Shown: one piece after another, positions 55,458 through 64,000 of the stretch | Numbering within the stretch: position 1 is the first letter of the stretch | Layout: each line of letters starts with the position of its first letter | Assembly (NCBI GenBank): GCA_000827495.1 | Contig: KN817519.1 | Location: 264,462 to 328,461 of the forward strand | Direction: 5' to 3' | Origin: Hypholoma sublateritium FD-334 SS-4 | Taxonomy: Eukaryota > Basidiomycota > Agaricomycetes > Agaricales > Strophariaceae | Length of the DNA stretch: 64,000 nt | Made by a program: the position numbers and the translations under genes | The notes under the pieces: model-generated | The model's input: the letters and a program-made list of their open reading frames with translations, nothing else | Databases searched by the model: none | What the model was told of the DNA's origin: nothing

Positions 55458-56258
55458 TCAAGAACGATCGTCAGAGACTGGGGCATAGTCACCCCGGTCG
55501 ACGCTAGGATGTACTGCACTCATTCCAAATCGAGAGAGACCCAGAGGGGCATCTTCTTCTCCCTGTCTCCTAGGAATCCAAGGCTAGTGATTGTGAATCA
55601 ACCTTAATTTAGTTTGGGGGTGTATATCATGCAAAGAGTAACTCGCCTCCCACCAGCGTTCCTGGGTTGTACGATTCCATGGAAGTCCTCCAGATATACC
55701 TGCCTTTTGCATGCGATTTTTTATGCCCGCTCCAAGAAGGAGGCCAAATACTGTTAGCAGAAAGAGAGTGACTACGAGTTGATCCCGAGGTGAATCGCGC
55801 TCTATAGAGTGCGTTAGCATGGTCCGAGGCTGGAATATATCAAACGGATCGCACGGAAACATCTGGCTTCGACGTCGCCTTCTTTCCCTGTAGCAGTATC
55901 TGGATTTGTATTTCCCAAAGAGGCCCCAGCGCATATATGCAGATTTTGATTTAAACACCACTGTTTGGTGCACGAGAGACATGGTTGGGATGGGTTATCA
56001 GGTACAGTCAAGGGCATTATTTCATAGGTAGACCCGAAGCAGATACCTGAGTAATTATAAGCTGTCAGTTAACATTGGCCATCGGTGGACTTACATTTAC
56101 AGAAATTGGTGGCTTCCCATTTCTTCCAATCGGCCCTGACAGACAGCTACAAGAAGAGTGTCAGAACCGATGCACGGAGCAAGTAGAGCGAGTCTTACTG
56201 ATAATGAGAGCAAGAAGAGGAATATATGGGGGAGGAATATGAGGGGAGCTCGGGCCAT
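55458..56258 (-). CDS. Uncharacterised cysteine-rich type I membrane protein
   Basis: Reassembled from five exons: a signal peptide (MARAPLIFLPHIFLFLLSLS), LSVRADWKKWEATNFCKC joined to ICFGSTYEIMPLTVPDNPSQ, the cysteine pattern CLSCTKQWCLNQNLHICAGA, GKEGDVEARCFQRDSPRDQL, a single membrane helix (VVTLFLLTVFGLLLGAGI), then a cytoplasmic tail (RTTQERWWEPWIPRRQGEED, DYAPVSDDRS). Every junction keeps the frame. The intron at 55584-55646 starts with GC. The layout, signal, about eight lumenal cysteines and one helix, suggests a secretory-pathway or vacuolar membrane protein. I do not recognise a named family; the CKCIC start of the lumenal part recalls TMEM9 but this is weak. Divergent with Arp1, 168 bases apart. 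Confidence 0.65.
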
Positions 56259-56426
56259 AACTCGATGATGAGTGTCGCGTTGACGGGATGAGTTTGGATG
56301 GCCAAATAGGGAAAACGCGCAGCTGAGCTTGAACTCTTCTGCTAGCCCCCTAACCACCTGTAGCTCCTCGTACGCGACCCCGACACAGCACGCGTAGCAA
56401 GCCCTATTTAATAACAGGTGCTCAAT

Positions 56427-58016
56427 ATGTCGGGGGAATACGACGATGTACTCACTAATCAGCCAGTTGTCATTGACAATGTTTGTCTTTTTCGTTGGAT
56501 CTACACTTATAAGTCTTTGAACACCAACTCCTTTCAAAGGGCTCTGGAACGATAAAGGCTGGCTTTGCGGGGCAAGATCATCCGAAATGCTTCTTTCCGT
56601 CATTGTGCGTCTCCATGGTTGGGTCTATATCCTCAGTACGCGCGTGTTGTTGACTGTGTATATATCTGACCCTTCAGCGTCGGGCGACCCAAACACGTAC
56701 GCGTCATGGCCGGCGCATTGGAAGGCGACGTGTTCATAGGCCGGCGAGCTCAAGAATTTAGGGGTCTCCTCAAGATTAAATACCCGATGGAGCATGGGAT
56801 TGTGACAGACTGGGATGATATGGAACGGATATGGAATTGGGTGTACGCTGAAGAACTGGGTACGCTTAGCGAGGAGGTGCGTGCAAATGCTATCTTCCTT
56901 TCCAATCAACGTTTAATGATTTTTGACATTAGCATCCCGTTTTACTGACCGAGGCGCCTCTCAATCCTCGGAGCAATAGAGATGTAGCGGCCCAGATATT
57001 CTTTGACACCTTTAATGTACCAGCACTCTACACGTCGGTTCAAGCTGTTTTGTCTTTGTAAGTCGCTTTACCACATTTTCTGGAATTCAAGCCTTGACAA
57101 TTTCTTCTCTCCAGATATTCCTCAGGACGGACCACAGGCATCGTACTAGATTCGGGCGATGGTGTCACCCACGCTGTACCCGTATTCGAAGGTTTCTCTA
57201 TGCCTCATGCCATTCGCCGCGTTGATGTGGCAGGAAGGTAACGCACTCTATCATTATATTTTCCCTTGCTTATTGGTGGCGCACAGAGATGTGACCGATC
57301 ATCTTCAACTACTACTCCGAAAATCAGGCCATCATCTGCACACTACAGCTGAACGCGAAGTTGTCCGTACGATCAAGGAGAAGTGCTGTTACGTTGCCCT
57401 CAACCCTTCAAAGGAAGAAAAAGATGCCGGCGCCCGGACAGAGGATTTCAAACTGCCAGACGGAAACGTTGTTCAGGTATATATGTTTCGTTTGGATCAT
57501 CGAGATTCGCGCTTATCACCGTTCTCAAGCTTGGTCCTGAACGCTTCCGTGCCCCTGAAATACTCTTCAATCCCGAATTAATCGGGCAAGAGTATGCAGG
57601 TGTTCACCAAGTTGTCGTCGATTCGATCAACCGTGTCGATTTAGACCTACGGAAGAGTCTGTTCTCTAATATCGTTTTGAGCGGGGGAAGTACGCTATGC
57701 AAAGGTTCGCATCTTATCTGCCCTAATTTCTTCTTCATCTAATTAATTTCGTAGGTTTCGGCGACCGGCTGCTCAACGAAGTTAAGAAACTCGCTCTGAA
57801 AGATGTCAAAATCAAGATTTATGCTCCTCCCGAGAGAAAATATTCGACGTGGATTGGAGGGTCTATCTTAGCTGGTCTAAGTACCTTCAAGAAGGTAGTA
57901 GAACAGTCTTCCATCATAATTCACTAATTGACTCCAATCTATCATCACAGATGTGTATTTCCTCGGAGGAGTACCAAGAAGATCCAGATATCATTCACAA
58001 AAAGTCGGGATTTTGA
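56427..58016 (+). CDS. ARP1: Actin-related protein 1 (centractin, dynactin subunit)
   Basis: Forms the short actin-like filament of dynactin, cofactor of cytoplasmic dynein. It starts [18 protein letters not shown] at 56427 and continues across an intron [20 protein letters not shown], then [120 protein letters not shown], and ends [12 protein letters not shown]. The nucleotide-binding motifs of actins are intact and the C-terminus KSGF is the Arp1 form rather than KCF of actin. About nine exons, all junctions in frame. Confidence 0.9.
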
Positions 58017-58373
58017 GCAGACGTATTTTCGTCGTTTCTTTTGCATCTCGTTGCCAATTTTATGATACCCATATACTAAGTCTACGGCTCTCCCGAATCA
58101 TTATTTCACCTGGTTGCAATAAGTTTATATATATTATGCAGTATTAATATCATCCACATTCATTTCACAAAACAATGGTTCAGTATCAAATCAAAGGACT
58201 TCCGATAACCTCACCGTGGTTCGCACATCTGTGTATACGCACAGTATACACGCATGCGCCATGTTTCAAAGCAAGGGAGGCAAGGAAGAGTATGGTATGC
58301 ATAGTATTTCTGACAACCCATAATACGCATACAAAGGTAGGACGGGCAGAAAAGACCAATAATAGCGAATCGA
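58017..58373. other. Convergent 3' flanks of ARP1 and eS24
   Basis: About 360 bases between two stop codons. No gene recognised. Confidence 0.4.
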
Positions 58374-59052
58374 CTATTTGCCCTTCTTGGGAGGCTCTGA
58401 AGCCTTGACCTTTTTGGTGCCGCGGAGCTAACAAGAGGATATTAAAGACGAAACGAACTGGGATCCAATGCGCTAACTGACCTTCTTCGCACGGTTCTTG
58501 CGCTCCTTCCGTAGTTTACGGGAAGCCTTCTCAACTTTGGCTCCAAGTCCTGACTAAAATTGAATTAAGAAAGGTAGCGCGTCGAGATACAACATGCAAC
58601 GCACCCGCACGAGACGGTACTTGGGCTCGAACTTCTTCTGCGATGCCTCATCATCGTAGATCAGGGCGAACCCTGTGCTGCGTCCTCCACCGAATTGCGT
58701 CTTGAGTCCGAAGGCAACAACGCGTGATTTGTCGGTCTTGTAAAGAGCAGCGAGCTTCTCCTGGAGGTCGGCTCTCGAGACATTGGCGCGGGAAGGGTGG
58801 AGGACATCAACAACGAATTGACGGCGGGCCAGGAGACGGTTGGTGATGAATTTACGAGTGCGGAGCGTGATGGGGGCTGAGTTGTCGGCCTAAATTGACA
58901 ATTGTTAACTCAATCCTCGAATTTTCGAGCACTTCAAACGCCTCTGCCTCCAATTCTCGCCCCCGCGGAATGTCCCAAAACCATCCTGCCTTCGTCGCCC
59001 AATATTCCGCCTATCTTGCACAGCCAAATTTTCTAAATCGAAACTCACCATT
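58374..59052 (-). CDS. RPS24: 40S ribosomal protein S24 (eS24)
   Basis: Small-subunit ribosomal protein. The first coding exon contains only the ATG (59050-59052); a 159-base intron to about 58891 follows, then [71 protein letters not shown], then [20 protein letters not shown] across an intron, and a last exon ending [11 protein letters not shown] start codon alone in exon 1 is common for eukaryotic ribosomal protein genes. The first intron is about three times the local average. Confidence 0.93.
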
Positions 59053-59327
59053 TTGAAAGCCTAAGGTCCGATACTGCGTGGATTCATTAGCCATCCATTA
59101 TTCGTGCGTGTAGGAGTACGATGGGTCATACCTTGGTCTTGAGGTCGTCGCCAGTGCCGAAATGACTAATTACACTGTTTGGGTTAGAATCGGTGGCTGA
59201 CCCAAACTGCATAGTATATCGGGTATCACCGAATAGGACCTCACGTGATGTGTATACCTTCTCCTCCCCGTACGATGACGTCAGGCTTGCGATAGCGTTC
59301 TCCCACTTTCTCATCTCGTTGACATCC

Positions 59328-60109
59328 ATGAGCGCTTCCCAGTTTGCTTCGTTCACGGCCTATGTAGGGATAATTTAGATATATGCACGCCTATATCCTA
59401 TTTATATTTGTCCAGACCGCTCCTCCAGATGAAATCAGCACCACTATCACCACTTCTCATACCTCAAATGCGTCTCATAATGCGTGGTTCAGCCACTCGC
59501 ATGAGAGCTCCTATCAATCGGGGGCCGTACCGACGTTCTCAGATCCCCCGCGTAATAAAAGCACGGACTTAAGGGAAGAGCCGCCCATCAACCAATGGGA
59601 GACCAAATCTGGGTATCGTGTTAACCTCCTGGCTTTCAGTGCCTATTTGTTTGGCCCAATTTCAGGTAAGTATTGCGGCAGAGCGGTCCCTACGTGTTGT
59701 AAATACATGTTTTAGCATTGCTACTCCTGATCTTTGAAACTCAGAATGATTATGTTCGCTTCCATGGCGAGTTCAACCGTTCACTGCTTCTCCTCGCGAA
59801 GCGCGCACTCATCCCAATGTCCAGCCTATCAATCGGCTCTCTTGACTACACCACTGGTATTCATTCGGACACTGTTATCAGTCACTCAGTGTCCATCCTG
59901 GATAAAGACAGTGTCTACGTTGACCATCGTGGTTATCTCATTAAGTGCTAGGTGAGTATCAATATTTACTCATAATTATCGTGGAGCGGAAACCTACTGC
60001 AGATTCGCAAAGTTTAATAGCTTATCGAGATGCCTCACAACACGACCTGGTATATTTCCATGTACCACTGATAGGAGGCATTGCCGAGACATGGCTGTAT
60101 CAGGAATAG
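59328..60109 (+). CDS. Conserved multi-pass membrane protein, DUF4870-like
   Basis: Five exons: 59328-59363, 59416-59665, 59716-59766, 59825 to about 59951, and about 60016-60109. A Ser-rich N-terminus of about 75 residues precedes INQWETKSGYRVNLLAFSAY, LFGPISALLLLIFETQNDYV, RFHAYQSALLTTPLVFIRTL, KTVSTLTIVVISLSASLIAY and RDASQHDLVYFHVPLIGGIA, ending ETWLYQE. This fits a family of fungal and animal proteins with about four helices and an RFHAYQS motif, of unknown role. The 59767-59824 intron is GC-AG. The last acceptor (CGCAAAG at 60009-60015) was chosen because the nearer AG breaks the frame. Confidence 0.7.
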
Positions 60110-60335
60110 TTCCTGCATGTAGTACAGACAGTGCAAGAAAAATTGAAAGCATTCGATACAAAGTTCCCCCAGTCGGGCGAGAAATCAATCAGGCCGAAAA
60201 AGTAGAAACAATTGCACGATGCATCGATTAGAAAACAGTTGTAGGAGTAGTATTCGATTTGGTAATAGATGTTGATAGTATGGCGGAATATAATCGAATG
60301 CGCGAATGCGGCGTGTAAAACGGAACAAAATACCC
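60110..60335. other. Convergent intergenic region
   Basis: Short AT-rich stretch between stop codons; nothing recognised. Confidence 0.4.
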
Positions 60336-61182
60336 CTAGATGCATAGCCCTGCTAGCTCAGCCCCAGATTTACATGTTTTTGACACCATCCCGTCTAGAA
60401 TAGCCGCCAGCAGGGGTTGGAGTGCATTGATGGCGCCATCGGTGGAATCCTCCACCTCGTTCAAGATACCGTCGAGAAGACATTTGATGTTATAGAACAC
60501 TGAAGAGCTATATCAGAAACGGTAGGTAGAGACAGAACAGTCAAAGAAACTGACAAGGTCCCACAATAGGTCCAATGACGGGAATTGTCGGAAGGTAGAC
60601 ATTTATTGAGTTGAATATTCCCTTGTTGAGGTTGAAGAAGTCCTTTAGGATGGTTTCTATACTATTTGTGCGATCATAATTGGCCAGGCCTTTGTCAGAA
60701 AGCGTTTTGGCCAAGGTGGTATGGAAGCCAGAAACGTTGTCGCTATAATCAGACAGAGCAGATGCATATTGTTGCTGAAAGTCGCCGTCGTCGAGATCGC
60801 CTGATTGCTCAGCAAGACCGCCTAAGGAGAATGAGGAAAGGGAGACTCCCAGAGCTCAAGGCAGCTTACTTAGAATATCGCCTTTTGCACTAGCGGCGTT
60901 ATAAGAGTCTAATAGATCGTCCAGCGAGCCGGACTCGGAGTACCGTATTTGATTTGCAGGACGAGACGAAGATACCAAGCCTGTCGGAGCAGATAATCTG
61001 GCAGAAGGTAGTGAGCCAGGGACGGTTCGATTCGCAGTAACCAGCCCAAGAGAGTAATCTGCCGCCATAAACGGAAATGGAAATGGAATAGGCGTCGCTG
61101 TCACAGACGCAGTAGACCAGAGGATCCCTAGGAAGACAACGGCGTGCATCACAAGACGCGCTGGGCGGGTATAACGAAACAT
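60336..61182 (-). CDS. Small secreted protein of unknown function
   Basis: Two possible starts: 61182 (MFRYTRPARLVMHAVVFLGI) or 61148 (MHAVVFLGILWSTASVTATP), both giving a signal peptide; the second is the more typical. Spliced exons give SGLAEQSGDLDDGDFQQQYA, SDYSDNVSGFHTTLAKTLSD, FFNLNKGIFNSINVYLPTIP, VIGPIVGP, then YNIKCLLDGILNEVEDSTDG and INALQPLLAAILDGMVSKTC. Amphipathic helices dominate and cysteines are few. About 240 residues. No catalytic motif seen. It neighbours the PriA-like gene in the same orientation. Confidence 0.6.
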
Positions 61183-61807
61183 AGAGAGATAAGGAGACGC
61201 CTAGAGAAGCCTGCGACTAGCGCTAAGTGTAAAGTCCAGTAAAGTCGTTGGAGGTAGAATGCTAGAAATGAAAGGAGGTCACCAAGCGGCGGGGAGACTC
61301 TTATAGGGCTTTGCAGCCTATTTGTCGCTCTTTGTCCATGATCGAACGACACACTCGATCATGGTGCTTGCGCCGGACATCCAAGCATCTTGCAAATCAT
61401 TCGCGTCCCTGCCATCCAGCTTTGCACGGAACCTGCGAGGAACACTGAAATTCAGAGAAACAGAGGAATCTAGAGGTAATGTTTGGCATTAAGAGTGCCT
61501 TCCACTCGACTCCTTGTCCTGTCTCAGCGGGCACTGGGTATAGGAAATACATGGCAAGGTTTAAATATAGCAGAAATAATAAGTTGCAAAAGCAACGAGA
61601 ATAGATAACATTTCCGCAGTAAAGACGCGTGTCTAACGGTAGTCGACATATATTTGTGAGGTAGATGTGTCGATGTGTCCGAAATCAAGATGAAACCAAT
61701 AACGTCCAATAGAATCCTTTGGAATAGAATGCGAGCAGTCAACGAAAAGCACATAGGAGTATGTAATAGAAGTTCAGTCATATGGAGTATCTTGGAATTG
61801 GTACAAA
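61183..61807. other. Intergenic region between the two secreted-protein genes
   Basis: About 620 bases; promoter of the small secreted protein gene and 3' flank of the PriA-like gene. No gene recognised. Confidence 0.4.
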
Positions 61808-62561
61808 TCAGAGGGAGATACAGGTTTTACCGTCGGCGCCAATGCGGAAACCGCCAGCGCATGAGTACACTACATATAAAACAGCAGGTCAGAAGAGCTC
61901 GCTAGAACATAATAAACGATACACACCTAGACAGCTTCCCTGCTCACAGCCAACATTCCAGGCACCTTCAATCTTATTGCAGTCCTGGCCCTTTCCGAGC
62001 GAGGGGCAACCACCGCAGGCTTCGAGGTCAGTAGCAGTGTCGAAGCACTCGTAATCCCCAGTCAAAGAGGAGACCGGGCAAGCGTCGAGACCAGCGGGGC
62101 AAAGAGAGGTACGGGCTTTGTGGGTAGTGCGTTTGCTATGGCTGCCATAGCCTGGAACGCCAGACGGGTGGCTTGACACTGTGGACGTAGCGGGGGTGTA
62201 GGTGCAACGGTGGAGACTCGAGCTCCATGTCCAGTTCTTAGGGCACTGAGGCGTAGGGGGGTTGGCAGGAGGAGGGTTGCGAGGGACGCAGCAGCCCTGC
62301 TTTGGCTCCCAATAATAGCTGGTAGGAGGGCACTCGGTGTCCTTAGGAGGGGTTGGTACAGTCTTCGGGCCACCAATGGGAAGACAGCAGTTTTTCGCTT
62401 TATACCTGGAGACTGCGTAAAAAAAATCCAATAAAAGACAAGGCAAACACTGACTCGAATTCAGTGCTCTTGCAGTTCAAGCTTGTCGTACGGGTGACCG
62501 ATGTTGATACAACAAACGGAACCAGAGCCGCGAGAATAGGAAGAATAAACTTGAGCTGCAT
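61808..62561 (-). CDS. PriA/CPL1-like cysteine-rich secreted protein
   Basis: Three exons. The first encodes a signal peptide (MQLKFILPILAALVPFVVST) and CKSTEFE; the second begins YKAKNCCLPIGGPK and has Pro/Cys-rich segments (CPPTSYYWEPKQGCCVPRNP, CPKNWTWSSSLHRCTYTPAT) and a Ser/His linker, then the conserved C-terminal domain CPAGLDACPVSSLTGDYECF, TATDLEACGGCPSLGKGQDC, IEGAWNVGCEQGSC; the last exon adds VYSCAGGFRIGADGKTCISL. This domain is that of Lentinula PriA and Cryptococcus CPL1, secreted proteins linked to fruiting or host interaction; biochemical role unknown. The acceptor before GTATAAAG was chosen because the nearer AG gives a stop. Confidence 0.82.
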
Positions 62562-63890
62562 GTCTCAAAGTCACGGCGAGTCGTGAATGTGGGTTAAAGG
62601 AGCGAATAAAAGAACGGAGGGAGCGGCTGGTGAACCGTCGAAGTCGCGGACGAGCAAAGGGAGGACAAAAGTTACGGTTCGGAGATAAATTTATAAGGCC
62701 TTTATATGACGGAAAGAATAGCCGCCGCCGCTCCCATCACCAGGATATATCACAGAGCACCAGAACAAGACAGGACCAAGATTAGACATAAGAAAGATCC
62801 CATAGCAACAGTCTTGCCAGGCCGAAATACCCCAAGATAGTTGTCAGAGGCTACAGCACGAGACCATGGTGATTAGCAGTTAAAATTTGAAAGATTGACC
62901 CATATCCATAGCTGCTGCAGGGAACGAGAGACAGTTCGTCTTAGGGGTTAAGGTATTGACCCACTGATGGCTGGCGGCGGGAAGGAAGTAAAAGTTGGGA
63001 AAAAAACGCGTCGGTTGCACGTGTGGTACCCGGTAATGATCCTTCTGATCGAGGATTTTTGTTCGGCTGGTCAACGGCAAGTGGCCCCTCCACATGATAC
63101 TACTAACAAACAAGTGTGCCTCTAGGCTCTCGCAGTCCGGACGACGGACAACTCATACGACGTACGGGCAGAGCTCTACGGGGTCACTTGAACAGATGTA
63201 GATCGAGTACGATCCCCAGGGACGCAGCAAGTCGACGTCACATAAAATAACATGTGGGGATAGGTGGGGATTCTCGAAATCCAATATCATAAAGTTGGTG
63301 TTACTTTCAGTTCACTGTAACGATCCGTATCATGTTTTGATCATGCAGCCAACATTTTACCCAGCATACATATCCTCGGTCAAAGAGAGGGCAAGCATCA
63401 TGCCAATTTCGACAAATACTAACATGACATGAACGGACAATCTGACCAAATAATACTACCACAGGAAAGGGTTCAGAGCCCCTCAATATCAGCCCGGCTG
63501 CCCGAGAGCCATCGTGAGATTGAGAAATATGCAGATCTTGAAAGCATAGGTATTGGCCCCCGACCCTCGTTCATTCATGCTAGGTTCGAGGGGCTGGAGC
63601 CGGGAGAAGACTCTAGAAGACTGTTGACTGCTTGAAACTGGCAGATGGTCCCGACGAAAGAGGCGCCAATTAAAAGTTCAACCAAACTTAGACTTACCAC
63701 GAATTCCTGTACAAATCAGTACTTAGCGCGGTGGTGTTGACCGTATCATTCCACTGCAGGTCCGCTGTCATCTGCATCTGTGTCTATCTGTGTCAACAAA
63801 AATAGGTATCAGGTTGGCTTTAATCCGATGTCCAAATCACTGCAGGTACGAAAGAGTCTCAGGATTAGGAGAGAAAGTTGGGATCAAACG
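62562..63890. other. Intergenic region at the right side
   Basis: About 1.3 kb. The first 200 bases are the PriA-like promoter (TATAA-like TTTATAAGG near 62690 on the plus strand). A plus-strand open frame at 63429-63635 reads somewhat protein-like (ESHREIEKYADLESIGIGPR, EGLEPGEDSRRLL) but has no partner exons that I can join, so I do not call it. Confidence 0.35.
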
Positions 63891-63925
63891 TATCATTTCG
63901 TTATTTCGTGAAACTCTACACCACC

Positions 63926-64000
63926 GACCTTACGTATCGACTACTACAGCCTTTTGCAAGGCGCGGGTAGCAAAGTAACGCACATCTGCATCAGGATCGT
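63926..64000 (-). pseudogene. Possible 3' fragment of an ARM/HEAT-repeat gene at the window edge
   Basis: Read on the minus strand from the right edge, codons give DPDADVRYFATRALQKAVVV, then DT and a stop (or a GTAAGG donor). The composition resembles an armadillo-type repeat helix pair. The rest lies outside the window, so whether it is an exon of a live gene, a relic or chance cannot be decided. Confidence 0.3.

Noticed and set aside
56097..56603. A single minus-strand gene of 168 codons next to Arp1
   Set aside because: Its N-terminal half is antisense to Arp1 exons 1-2. Only the part below 56258 is real and belongs to the five-exon gene at 55458-56258.
58891..59049. Possible snoRNA in the first eS24 intron
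   Set aside because: No box C (RUGAUGA) with a matching box D, and no convincing H/ACA hairpins with an ACA tail.
63429..63635. Plus-strand open frame of 68 codons near the right edge
   Set aside because: Protein-like composition but no joinable exons, signal or known motif; kept only as a remark in the intergenic entry.

Overview
The window is nuclear DNA of a filamentous basidiomycete, most likely an agaricomycete. The main signs are genes split by many introns of about 45-75 bases with GT(R)NGT-like donors and YAG acceptors, tightly packed genes on both strands, and typical agaricomycete families: a PriA/CPL1-like cysteine-rich secreted protein, a caspase-like protein with a lineage-specific C-terminal part, a short SRA (YDG) protein, tandem family 8 polysaccharide lyases, a GH16 glucanase and an expansin-like secreted protein. 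I found no rRNA, CRISPR array or intact transposon. One tRNA gene is present. All product names come from reading translated exons and recognising motifs; no database search was run.

Layout. 1-8 kb: COMPASS PHD subunit (Spp1/CXXC1-like, cut by the left edge), LSm1, tRNA-Ser(UGA), complex I subunit NDUFA5 and mitochondrial ribosomal protein bL32m as a head-to-head pair, a 3-ketoacyl-CoA thiolase, and ribosomal protein uS3. 8-21 kb: a gene-poor accessory stretch with a caspase-like gene carrying a suspicious lesion and two tandem PL8 lyases. 21-29 kb: MPP10, a SUR7/PalI-like four-helix membrane protein, the t-SNARE Sec9, and an SRA-domain protein. 29.8-39.4 kb: a mostly GC-rich stretch with an expansin-like protein, an unknown protein, a Ser/Thr-rich surface protein, MYG1, an unusual run of short hairpins, a four-helix membrane protein, an MFS transporter (composition changes inside this gene) and eL15.

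39.7-64 kb: GH16 glucanase, a SurE-type phosphatase head-to-head with a RasGEF that carries a degenerate GTPase domain, APC4, a bZIP factor, GPI2 (PIG-C), a small acylated SVIP-like protein, an uncharacterised cysteine-rich type I membrane protein head-to-head with Arp1 (centractin), eS24, a multi-pass membrane protein, and two secreted proteins. The right edge holds only weak coding hints.

Common threads. Several genes serve basic nuclear and RNA functions (histone H3K4 methylation, mRNA decay, rRNA processing, APC/C) or mitochondria (NDUFA5, bL32m, MYG1, perhaps the thiolase). Wall and secretion functions cluster on the right and centre (GH16, PL8, expansin-like, GPI2, PriA-like, SUR7-like). 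Many neighbours are divergent pairs with 50-170 bases between start codons. GC-AG introns recur across the window. The observation I find hardest to explain is the set of six consecutive inverted repeats just 3' of MYG1 (34328-34448).
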